From Candidatus Viadribacter manganicus (GTDB lineage: Bacteria > Pseudomonadota > Alphaproteobacteria > Caulobacterales > Aquidulcibacteraceae), in assembly GCF_001679665.1 (NCBI RefSeq), contig NZ_CP013244.1, positions 3,593,001 to 3,657,000 on the forward strand: a DNA stretch of 64,000 nucleotides, in the 5' to 3' direction. Below the pieces are notes generated by a model, which was not told where the DNA came from, searched no databases, and worked only from the letters and a program-made list of their open reading frames with translations. Positions 57,263 through 64,000 of this stretch are shown here, in pieces; position 1 is the stretch's first letter; each line of letters opens with the position of its first letter. The position numbers and the translations under genes are program-made.

Positions 57263-57407
57263 TCGGCGGGATGACCTGCGCCGGTCCTAACTGAGCCTAC
57301 ACGCTCGGGGGCAACTGTTGGGCCCGGCCGGCGCCGGGCCCGCTCTCGCTTTCAAAAAGCTATCTCTCACGCTCTAAGGGGCGATGCAGCGTGAGCGGCA
57401 ATCGCGC

Positions 57408-57845
57408 CTAATCCTGAATGCCCTGCAATGAAGTTTCGGCTCGCTGCAAAATGGTGTGGCGGGCGTCGAGCGATCTTGCTCCCGTGCTTACGCCGCAAGC
57501 GGGGGCACCCGCCCATACGACTCCGTTGTATTCAGCAGATGGGAATTGGCGTTCATAAAAATTCACTAAACCCTCGCAGCGAATATACTCGCGCATGGCG
57601 TTCTTGACGCCCGCAAGGCGATTGCGTGTTGCTGTGAGTTCTAATCGCGCCTGAGCCAATTCGGTTCTGGTTTGGTTGTGAGCAGACTCTAATTGCTGCA
57701 ATCGCGTCTGCAGCAAGGCGACGTCCGCGGCGCTGGCAGGCGCGACCGTCAAGTTGCCTTGCGGCGGCCGTATGGTCTGTGCCACCGCGGCCCCCCCGAT
57801 GACCACCGCAATGGCGCCAAAAGCCAGAAACTTGCCAACATGCAT
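57408..57845 (-). CDS. Exported coiled-coil protein, array unit 7
   Basis: 145 residues from the ATG at 57845, with AGGAGG upstream. Signal peptide (FLAFGAIAVVIGGAAVAQ), a Leu/Ala/Gln heptad stretch (DVALLQTRLQQLESAHNQT and onward, about residues 40-80), and a C-terminal part with two Cys (YIRCEGLVNFY and GAPACGVSTG). Periplasmic. No family recognised. Confidence 0.65.
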   Translation of the reverse strand: MHVGKFLAFGAIAVVIGGAAVAQTIRPPQGNLTVAPASAADVALLQTRLQQLESAHNQTRTELAQARLELTATRNRLAGVKNAMREYIRCEGLVNFYERQFPSAEYNGVVWAGAPACGVSTGARSLDARHTILQRAETSLQGIQD

Positions 57846-58045
57846 TGAACTACCTCCTGTAACTCCGCGCGCAGACATTACAGCTCTGATAGAGGAGGGG
57901 GCAACGCCGGGTGCGATCTTTGTTGCCAATCACTACGGCTGCGAGCATGCGAGCCGTTTGTGTACGGTAAGGTCGAAGAAACTGTGAACCACGCCGGGGA
58001 TCGGTCGCTTCCCAGCTAGATTGATGCACCCGCGAATGGCTGTTG

Positions 58046-58144
58046 TCGGCGCATGTGAGCCGTCCACGCGAGCAGGGCGCAGCCGGCAGGAATTGAGCGA
58101 GTTGGTCGGTCGCGAAAATCGTCGCTACGGCCTACGATGGCCCA
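58046..58144 (+). repeat. Array repeat R8, near-identical to R12
   Basis: 99 bp with only two differences from R12 at 60404-60502. Contains GGCAGGAATTGAGCGAG and GGTCGGTCGCG. It begins about 200 bp upstream of the leftward coiled-coil gene start. Confidence 0.85.
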
Positions 58145-58168
58145 AACCGGACATTCAGTGCACCGGGT

Positions 58169-58324
58169 TCATTTCCGCCTCGAAGCGAGTGCCAATGCAT
58201 GGATGAAAGCACCCGCACCAACCAGGTAGATCATCCAGGTTGCGTCGAATGCGGACGAGGCAAAGCCCACTACCACCAGCGCGGCTGACCAACCCAAAAA
58301 CCAAATGGCTGCGTTCCGGCTCAT
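58169..58324 (-). CDS. 51-residue membrane protein, array unit 8
   Basis: A short gene starting MSRNAAIWFLGWSAALVVVG. Two hydrophobic helices (residues about 6-22 and 29-47) and a basic end (ASRRK). It fills the whole space between repeats R8 and R9, which supports it as a real unit. No family recognised. Confidence 0.6.
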   Translation of the reverse strand: MSRNAAIWFLGWSAALVVVGFASSAFDATWMIYLVGAGAFIHALALASRRK

Positions 58325-58348
58325 TGTCTTGAGACTTAGCACAACTGT

Positions 58349-58436
58349 TCAATGACCGCTCCCGGCGATCGTAAGCCGTTCACGTGGGTGGGGCGCAAGC
58401 GGCAGCAATTGAGCGAGTGAGCCGGTCGCAGAATTT
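58349..58436 (+). repeat. Array repeat R9
   Basis: AATGACCGCTCCCGGCGATC, then GGCAGCAATTGAGCGAG and GCCGGTCGCAG. Interior close to R8 and R12. Confidence 0.75.
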
Positions 58437-58523
58437 TGCTCGACGACCCACGTTGGCTCTTTGCGGACGTTGCGCTCGGCGGCGGCGAACGACACACTGC
58501 AATTTCGCATTCAGGACAGGACC

Positions 58524-58766
58524 ATGGATCGAGCAACGGCAAAGGCCATCGCTGTGGCCGCGCTCCGCAGCGCAGCCGAAATCAACAACCTCGTTCCATT
58601 GCTCAAGGCGACCTGTCCAGAGCCGGAATACGAGGCATGGCGGGATAGAATCGCCGAAGCGTCGATGCTGGTGACTCAAGGTTTGCTCCCGGCAGTATTT
58701 GCGGAGCACGCCGACCTTGAGGCGGAGTTGGACGATCATTACCAGCGATTTGGTCGGCCCGCCTAA
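58524..58766 (+). CDS. 80-residue protein, array unit 9
   Basis: Starts MDRATAKAIAVAALRSAAEI at the ATG at 58524 (AGGA upstream). Helical, acidic at the end (ADLEAELDDHYQRF). No family recognised. Its stop TAA overlaps the first bases of repeat R10. Confidence 0.6.
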   Translation: MDRATAKAIAVAALRSAAEINNLVPLLKATCPEPEYEAWRDRIAEASMLVTQGLLPAVFAEHADLEAELDDHYQRFGRPA

Positions 58767-58857
58767 CGTCCGTTGTCGGCGACATCACGCCGTAGCGTGT
58801 CGAATGTAATCTACGGCACGAATTGAGCGCGGCGGTCATTCGAGTAATTTGTTGGGT
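58761..58857 (+). repeat. Array repeat R10
   Basis: GTTGTCGGCGACATCACGCC, then GGCACGAATTGAGCGCGGCG. It alone is bounded by GCCTAAC (58761-58767) and GTTGGGT (58851-58857), which match the integron attC end boxes RYYYAAC and GTTRRRY and can pair with two wobbles. Confidence 0.75.
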
Positions 58858-58931
58858 GAGCGGGCAGTGGAAGCGGACGTGCGCTAGAGCCTGATTAGAT
58901 TTAGGTCAGCCAGAGCAGTGCGACCTCGGGG

Positions 58932-59447
58932 GTGAACTTGAACGGATTTGGGGCTTGGCTTCCCGGCTGGCGGCATTTCTTTTCATGGAAAGGCCGGATC
59001 GGGCGGCGCACGTTTTTCGGCGGCTACGTCGCGCTGTGCTTTATCAGCGGAGCAGTTGGGATGCTCGTGCTCGGGCCGCTAATGCTGTCGAGTTCGACGA
59101 GCTTCGAGACGATCAACGCGATAGGCTTCATTCTGATCGGCGCTGGATTCATCCCCTTGTCGGCACTTTTCGCGCAAAGGGTACATGACCTCGGATGGTC
59201 CGCGTTCATCCCACTGGTCCTCTTCGCTATTCTCGCAGCGCCGATGTTCGCTCTGATGGATTTTGGGTCCGGCGTGTTCGGCTATGCGCTGGCGCGCGCC
59301 GCGCACTCGGTCGGATTGGACATGGCAGGCTTGTTTCCGATTGTGATGATCGGAAACGGCCTTTGGATGCTGTTTGCAATCTTTGTGATCGCCCGTAAGG
59401 GCAAAGCGGAAGCCAACCGCTTTGGTCCACCTCCCGCGTTGGCCTAA
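58932..59447 (+). CDS. DUF805 membrane protein, array unit 10
   Basis: 171 residues from a GTG (a TTG lies 6 nt later). FFSWKGRIGRRTFFGGYVAL is the DUF805 opening, and RVHDLGWSAFIPLVLFAILA the central motif. Four hydrophobic helices are seen. DUF805 proteins are small inner-membrane proteins of unknown function. Its TAA overlaps the start of repeat R11. Confidence 0.88.
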   Translation: MNLNGFGAWLPGWRHFFSWKGRIGRRTFFGGYVALCFISGAVGMLVLGPLMLSSSTSFETINAIGFILIGAGFIPLSALFAQRVHDLGWSAFIPLVLFAILAAPMFALMDFGSGVFGYALARAAHSVGLDMAGLFPIVMIGNGLWMLFAIFVIARKGKAEANRFGPPPALA

Positions 59448-59519
59448 TGGCCGCTCTCGGCGAGAGCGCGCCGGATTGACGGGCAGGGCGTCAACGGCTC
59501 GATTGGAGCGTTGTTGCCC
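59446..59519 (+). repeat. Array repeat R11
   Basis: AATGGCCGCTCTCGGCGAGA, then ATTGACGGGCAGGGCG and GGCTCGATTGGAGCG. It carries the hairpin CTCTC-GGC-GAGAG and ends 2 nt before the parE stop. Confidence 0.8.
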
Positions 59520-59521
59520 GA

Positions 59522-59860
59522 TCAAACATCTTCGCGTGGTAGGTGGCGCGAAAGCTCCATACCGTCATGGAGGACGCGCTGAATCTTCACCTCTTCCTCG
59601 GTCTCCGAGTACAGAAGGAAATGGCGTCCGCGGCGGCCGCGCTTGCGCATATGCAGGGTTCGCATGCCCTTTGCGACCTCATCGCGCGCAAGACTTCTCG
59701 AAGGGGAGTTCTGCGCCGTCAGTTCATCAATCGTATCAACGATCGCCTCAATATAGCTCTCGGCCTGAGAGGGGCCAAAATTGTCGGTGGTCCAGGCTGC
59801 AATATTGTCGAGATCGGCTTGTGCGGCCGCTGCCAAGGAGACGATTCGTTTTCCGCGCAT
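59522..59860 (-). CDS. parE: RelE/ParE-family toxin
   Basis: 112 residues. LAAAAQADLDNIAAWTTDNF, a helical middle (AESYIEAIVDTIDELTA), RSLARDEVAKGMRTL and the C-terminal strand (HFLLYSETEEEVKIQRVLHD) follow the ParE/RelE toxin fold. ParE toxins poison DNA gyrase; RelE-type ones cleave mRNA. The start overlaps the parD stop as TAATG. Array unit 11, with its own promoter. Confidence 0.9.
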   Translation of the reverse strand: MRGKRIVSLAAAAQADLDNIAAWTTDNFGPSQAESYIEAIVDTIDELTAQNSPSRSLARDEVAKGMRTLHMRKRGRRGRHFLLYSETEEEVKIQRVLHDGMELSRHLPREDV

Positions 59861-60150
59861 TAGCCACGCTTGGTCTTGGCGATGACCTTTGCGGCACGCG
59901 AACGCAAGTGTTTGCGCATTTCACTGGAGTCCGAGAAGGTGGCGAAACGGCCAGCGTCAAAATCAGCCATACCGATGCGCGCCGCCTCGCGCAGCGCAGC
60001 CAATTTCGCGGCGTCTTCGGCTTCGCGCTGTTCTATGAGGCGCAGCCCTTCGCGCATCACTTCACTTGCGTTTTGATACCGCCCAGTCTCAACCAGAGTA
60101 TCAATGAGTTCGTCCTGGCGTTCTGTGAGTACGACGTTGCGCGTGGACAT
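59860..60150 (-). CDS. parD: ParD-family antitoxin
   Basis: 96 residues from the ATG at 60150. VVLTERQDELIDTLVETGRY and QNASEVMREGLRLIEQRE form the ribbon-helix-helix start of ParD/CC2985-type antitoxins; the tail binds the toxin. It represses its own promoter, where a palindrome overlaps the -10 box. Confidence 0.92.
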   Translation of the reverse strand: MSTRNVVLTERQDELIDTLVETGRYQNASEVMREGLRLIEQREAEDAAKLAALREAARIGMADFDAGRFATFSDSSEMRKHLRSRAAKVIAKTKRG

Positions 60151-60163
60151 GGTAGAATCTCCG

Positions 60164-60196
60164 ATGGCATAATATGCCATAGGGTGAATTAGTCAA
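60164..60196 (-). promoter_or_regulatory. parDE promoter with palindromic operator
   Basis: Leftward: -35 TTGACT (60196-60191), 16-nt spacer, -10 TATTAT (60174-60169). The palindrome ATGGCATA-A-TATGCCAT (60164-60180) covers the -10 box, fitting autorepression by ParD. The remainder of 60197-60403 shows no gene. Confidence 0.7.
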
Positions 60197-60403
60197 TATC
60201 CGGGGTGAACGGAATTGCATGTCCTTGCGGTCGTTCTGGCGCGTTACTGGATGTCGGCGTCGACTTCGCCTCGTGTCAGACGCGCTTCCGACTCCTGCCC
60301 AAGCCCAAGTTCCGTCCAAGGCGCGCCATGTCTCGACCCCGAAGGTGACAGAGAAAGTGTGACGAACGCCGACTTGGCGTTTTGAATCCACGAGTGACGC
60401 ATT

Positions 60404-60502
60404 TCGGCGAATGTGAGCCGTCCACGCGAGCAGGGCGCAGCCGGCAGGAATTGAGCGAGTTGGTCGGTCGCGGAAATCGTCGCTACGGCCTACGATGGCC
60501 CA
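60404..60502 (+). repeat. Array repeat R12
   Basis: 99 bp, 97 identical to R8 (58046-58144). Contains TTTCGGCGAATGTGAGCCG just at its start and GGCAGGAATTGAGCGAG inside. Confidence 0.85.
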
Positions 60503-60561
60503 TTGCTGTCACTCGACACGATGAAGCGGGATGGTAGGCTTGGGGCGTCCGGGGGGACGCC

Positions 60562-63345
60562 ATGGTCGAGACCGAAGCCGCCACGAACCCGAGCGAACGC
60601 CTCAAGGTGTTCGTATCATATTCGCGCACCGACCTCGATTTCGCCGACCAACTCGTGCTCGCGCTGGAAGACAAGGGCTTCGAGGCCCTCGTCGATCGCC
60701 ATGACATCGACGCCGCCGAGAAATGGAAAGATCGCCTCGGTACGCTAATCGCCTCGTGTGACACCGTCGTGTTCGTGCTGTCGGAGAAATCGGCCGGCTC
60801 TCCCATCTGCGCCTGGGAAGTGGAAGAGGCCGCGCTGCTCGGCAAGCGCATCATCCCCGTCGTGCCGCACGATCCCGCTGGGGTCGCGCCGCCGCCGCAA
60901 TTGGGCGAACTCAACTACATCCATTTCTTTAGGCACCCGAACGTGCCGGGTTCGGGCTTTTATGACGGCGTCCAAAAACTCGATCGCGCGCTGCGCGTCA
61001 ATCTTGGCTGGTTGCGCCGTCAAACGGCCTATGCTGAGCGCGCCGACGAATGGCGCGCGCAAACTGGCGCCGCACGGCGGCCTGAAGATCACTTGCTGCG
61101 TGCGAGCGCACTTGAGGAAGCGGAAGCTTGGCTTGCAAGCGCTCCAAAAAACGCAACGGTGTCGCCGCTCGTGCGTGAGTATATTGTCGCATCGCAAGAA
61201 GCTGAGACGCGTCGCAAGGCCGAGACTGCCGCCAACATTGCCGAACGTGAGCGCGCCCTGAAGACCGCGCGGATAGCGACGCTGATCGGCGGCGGCGTCG
61301 CCTTTGCGCTGATCGTTCTCGCGGTCGGCCTGTCCGCAATGGCGGTGACCGCTTCGCGTGAAGCCGGCCGGAACCGCGCCGCTGTGTTCGCCGGCGAAGC
61401 TGAAGCACGCATGGGCCAAGCAAAATATGCCGAAGCCATGTTGATGGCGTTGGGCGGGGATCCCGCTGGCGCGCGCAACCAGATCGCGACGCTCGATTTT
61501 TCCGGCGCCGGCTATCCGGCGGCCAGCTCGGCGCTGGCGCTGGCCATGACCCAGAATCGCTTCGTGCGGCTCTTTCCGGACTATTCGCAAGGCGACGGCA
61601 TCGAGGCAGTGTTCTCGCCAGATGATACAAAAATTCTCACCTACCCGGAGGGCAACGGCGACAGCGCCAGTGACGAAGCGCGTATTTTCACGATCGAGGG
61701 CCGCGAACTGGGCCGCCTCGCTTTGGGAGAGGCTTTCGATGTCGCCACCGTGCCGGGGCCGGGCTGGCGCATTTTGGTCGCGTCGCGGACGGGCGTGCGT
61801 TTGTGGGACGTCGAGGCGCGGCGACAACTCGGCGTGTTGTCGACCACCTATACCCATTCAGTGACTGTTTCTGCCGACGGCCGCCGCGCTCTCACATTTG
61901 GCGATGACTCGATGGAGGTCTGGGATATTCAAACCTCGGTGTTGGTGAGATCCTTTCCCGGTGCAGTTTGGACCGGAGGCGAACTCTCCGGCGACGGCAG
62001 CCAGATTTTGATGTCGACACCGCAAGAAGCGACTCTACGAAATGTCGATACGGGCCAGATCACAGACACGATAGCGACTTACTCCACCAATGCCTTGGCG
62101 CTGTCTTCTGGTGGCGAGCGAGTGCTTGTCGCCAGCATTGAACGAAGAAGAGTGTTTCTAGGGGACCGCAATTCTACGCCGCGCACCTTCACCGCGGAAG
62201 TCGAAGACGCGCACTTTTTAGGCGACGGGCGTGTTTTGCTCGGCCTTTTTAGCAGCGGCAGGGTCGCGCTGTGGACGCCCCAGTCGGGTGCGAGTGAAGA
62301 GTTCAGCGTCGCCGCCGTAAGCGCCTGGCCACTCGTGGTGTCTCACAATGGACGCCATGCGCTCGCGCATGGAAGTCAAGGTTTGCTTCTGTTGAACCTT
62401 GAGCCCAGAGCGCCCGACGTTATTGATCCGCGCGCACGACGCATTGACTACGGTTGGAGCAGTGATAACGGCCGCAATTATGGAAGCGCTGTTTTCTCCG
62501 GCGATGGCGCTCGCTTGTGGGTTAGAAGCGCTGAGGGCTCCAGGGTGCAAAACGCCGAAACCGGCGCGCTTGCCTATGCCCTCGAAGGAACGACCCTCGC
62601 TGCCTTTTCCGCTGACGGTCGCAGGATAGTGACGTTATCCGGGGAGCGCACGATCGTTCTGAGGGACGCCGCAGACGGACGGCAACTGAATTCCGTACAA
62701 GTCCCAGACCAGGTCACTACGCTCGCATTCGCGGGAGATGATGTTCTCATCGGCTCGCAGTTTGTGCGATCGTGGCGTCCGGTCACAGGCCGGCTAGAAC
62801 AATTGCTCAACAGCGAAACCTACGTGCGTTCGATGGCGTTCCAGCCTGAGCGTAATCTTCTGCTCGCTGGCACGGACGCCGGCGCTCAACTGTGGGATCT
62901 TCGCTCACGCAATCGGCTGCACCTTCTTGCACCCGGTGCGGAAATAGGTGCGGTCGCGCTCTCAAGGGACGGACGATTGGCCGCGACGGCAGACCATTCT
63001 TGGGACTCATGGACACCTACTGAAGGCCGCACCTGGAAAATCGTGTTGTGGGATTTGGCGAGCGGTCGTCGACTTCAAGTGTTTGGGCTGCCGCCAGCCG
63101 GCATATATCCGCCGAGGCCGGTCTCCCTCGCAATCTCGGGGGATCGCCTAATGGCGGGAATGTCGAATGGGGCCGCTCTGTCTTTCGCTCTTCATCCAAT
63201 CGTGTGGGAGGATGCGCCGACGCGGGTCCGTATGGCCTGCGCCACTTTGCGCGCTCTTGGCATGACTGAGTACACGGTGGAGGATTTGCAGCGTTTTCCC
63301 ATCCTACAAAACGAGGCGCGCAATCCCTGTTCTGCCGTGCACTAA
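60562..63345 (+). CDS. TIR domain - transmembrane - WD40 protein, array unit 12
   Basis: 927 residues. The TIR domain is residues about 14-150: KVFVSYSRTDLDFADQLVLA, then VVFVLSEKSAGSPICAWEVE, where Glu86 fits the NADase catalytic position. A helical linker (about 155-235) leads to one membrane helix (238-262). A long beta-propeller of about twelve WD40-type blades (about 300-895) follows, and the end NPCSAVH. TIR domains cleave NAD or signal in immunity. The propeller probably senses or scaffolds. Its placement in the array and the TIR-like neighbour suggest a defence role, not proven. Confidence 0.85.
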   Translation: MVETEAATNPSERLKVFVSYSRTDLDFADQLVLALEDKGFEALVDRHDIDAAEKWKDRLGTLIASCDTVVFVLSEKSAGSPICAWEVEEAALLGKRIIPVVPHDPAGVAPPPQLGELNYIHFFRHPNVPGSGFYDGVQKLDRALRVNLGWLRRQTAYAERADEWRAQTGAARRPEDHLLRASALEEAEAWLASAPKNATVSPLVREYIVASQEAETRRKAETAANIAERERALKTARIATLIGGGVAFALIVLAVGLSAMAVTASREAGRNRAAVFAGEAEARMGQAKYAEAMLMALGGDPAGARNQIATLDFSGAGYPAASSALALAMTQNRFVRLFPDYSQGDGIEAVFSPDDTKILTYPEGNGDSASDEARIFTIEGRELGRLALGEAFDVATVPGPGWRILVASRTGVRLWDVEARRQLGVLSTTYTHSVTVSADGRRALTFGDDSMEVWDIQTSVLVRSFPGAVWTGGELSGDGSQILMSTPQEATLRNVDTGQITDTIATYSTNALALSSGGERVLVASIERRRVFLGDRNSTPRTFTAEVEDAHFLGDGRVLLGLFSSGRVALWTPQSGASEEFSVAAVSAWPLVVSHNGRHALAHGSQGLLLLNLEPRAPDVIDPRARRIDYGWSSDNGRNYGSAVFSGDGARLWVRSAEGSRVQNAETGALAYALEGTTLAAFSADGRRIVTLSGERTIVLRDAADGRQLNSVQVPDQVTTLAFAGDDVLIGSQFVRSWRPVTGRLEQLLNSETYVRSMAFQPERNLLLAGTDAGAQLWDLRSRNRLHLLAPGAEIGAVALSRDGRLAATADHSWDSWTPTEGRTWKIVLWDLASGRRLQVFGLPPAGIYPPRPVSLAISGDRLMAGMSNGAALSFALHPIVWEDAPTRVRMACATLRALGMTEYTVEDLQRFPILQNEARNPCSAVH

Positions 63346-63410
63346 TGTCCGCCTTCGGCGAACTCGCGCCGCTTCGCTGCATCGCAACCGAGCGGCTGGT
63401 CTTGGGCTAA
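63344..63410 (+). repeat. Array repeat R13
   Basis: Starts at the stop codon of the TIR gene: AATGTCCGCCTTCGGCGAAC then a shorter, diverged interior. Confidence 0.55.
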
Positions 63411-63487
63411 CTTGCCGCTCAGCGTTTTTTCTTGACCGAGTGCCTACGCGGCGCGACCACTTCAAAAAAGGGTTAATGGAGGTGGTG

Positions 63488-64000
63488 ATGGCGGACAAAG
63501 GCGTGGACCCGCAATTCGCGTATTGGAAGCCAGGGTCAGAAGAGCGTTACATTCGCATATTCATGAGCCATCGCTGGGGGCAAGACCGCGAGCTATACGA
63601 GCAGGTTCTAGCTAAGCTTCGCAGCCAAGGTCACTGCATCGATGATGTCTCTCTGAACGAGCGGCAGCAGATTGCTGGGCCTCGTGGTGGTGATGTGCCC
63701 GACCTCAATGTTCAAGCCGAGGTGGCGGCGAGGATATTCACGGCGGACATTGTGATTGTCGCCAGCAGACCGGGGATAACCCGTTCCGAATGGGTGATGT
63801 GGGAGCTCCGCGTCGCCGCAATCGGGTACGCAGTTCCAATCTTGTTTTTGGACTTTGATAATCAACAGCGACGCGCTGCCATTGTAACCGAAATCGCCGG
63901 GTTGGGATTACAGCATGATGTATGTCAGCCCGTAGTCACGGAGATTGTCCCGCGCGTGATCAAGCTTGTAGGCGGCCGGCCCAAGTGGGGCATGCGTCTT
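63488..64000 (+). CDS. TIR-like protein (MTH538/ThsB type), 3' end outside window
   Basis: 171 residues are in the window. The ATG at 63488 has GGAGG five nt upstream; an in-frame ATG at 63476 is an alternative. RYIRIFMSHRWGQDRELYEQ, IDDVSLNERQQ, then TADIVIVASRPGITRSEWVM and WELRVAAIGYAVPILFLDFD show the MTH538 TIR-like order, with a Trp-Glu (Glu106) in the place of the conserved acid. This family includes the Thoeris sensor ThsB. It is the second TIR-type gene in a row and the last unit visible in the array. Confidence 0.7.
   Translation, partial: MADKGVDPQFAYWKPGSEERYIRIFMSHRWGQDRELYEQVLAKLRSQGHCIDDVSLNERQQIAGPRGGDVPDLNVQAEVAARIFTADIVIVASRPGITRSEWVMWELRVAAIGYAVPILFLDFDNQQRRAAIVTEIAGLGLQHDVCQPVVTEIVPRVIKLVGGRPKWGMRL

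Noticed and set aside
57320-57341. Terminator at the GC palindrome after R7
   Set aside because: The stem is strong but neither side is followed by a T-run, so it is noted only as a hairpin.
58761-58857. Calling the array a canonical integron with attC sites
   Set aside because: Only R10 has both end boxes. R1-R9 and R11-R13 lack a GTTRRRY at their 3' side, and no integron integrase gene is in the window; the tyrosine recombinase at 36405 is phage-type and 15 kb away.
60101-60391. 96-residue leftward frame across the parDE promoter
   Set aside because: It covers a well-formed promoter/operator and the parD start, and has no protein-like pattern.

Overview
High-GC alphaproteobacterial chromosome, probably Caulobacterales or a close relative. 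The reasons are a PopZ gene (DUF2497), DUF2336 and degenerate-EAL signalling proteins, and a tRNA-His that lacks G-1 and has a G1:U72 pair with A73, a feature known from Caulobacter and relatives. Nothing in the window names the species.

Left part (1-36 kb) is ordinary chromosome. It holds five tRNA genes or parts of them (Asn, Cys, Phe, His, and half of a Thr gene at 36.2 kb), pcm-like methyltransferase, popZ, valS, a CobW GTPase coupled to a WD40 protein, AsmA, a DsbA-like protein, an M48 protease, thiO-like oxidase plus acyl-CoA dehydrogenase, a signalling cluster (DUF2336, degenerate EAL, Hpt), nadK, an RND efflux pair and a cytochrome c. Inside it lies an unusual operon at 17.8-20.1 kb: an ATP-grasp ligase followed by a FolC-like Mur ligase, together resembling a split cyanophycin synthetase, then a patatin and a protein with a RyR-like domain.

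At 36.2 kb a 3' half of tRNA-Thr(UGU) lies beside a tyrosine integrase, marking an integrated element. The element (36.2 to about 43.9 kb) carries an excisionase-like protein, a Toprim primase-like protein, a RepA-like AAA ATPase and, right behind it, a cluster of GCGAACA repeats with a large palindrome that looks like a replication origin. It ends in a decayed regulator/membrane-protein/zinc-ribbon stretch. No reconstituted tRNA-Thr is found to the right, so the island may run past the window end.

44-51.8 kb is a divergent catabolic-type locus: TonB receptor, cyclophilin and P450 leftward; TetR regulator, M20 peptidase, esterase and alpha/beta hydrolase rightward.

51.9-64 kb is the most striking part. 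Thirteen related intergenic repeats of about 70-100 bp, all in the same orientation, alternate with exactly one gene, or one toxin-antitoxin pair, in either orientation. This is the layout of a gene-cassette array, although the repeats do not match the integron attC consensus as a family. The cargo includes an ankyrin protein, several small membrane proteins, an acyl-carrier/membrane fusion, a serine hydrolase, ParDE, DUF805, a TIR-TM-WD40 protein and, cut by the right edge, a second TIR-like (MTH538/ThsB-type) protein.
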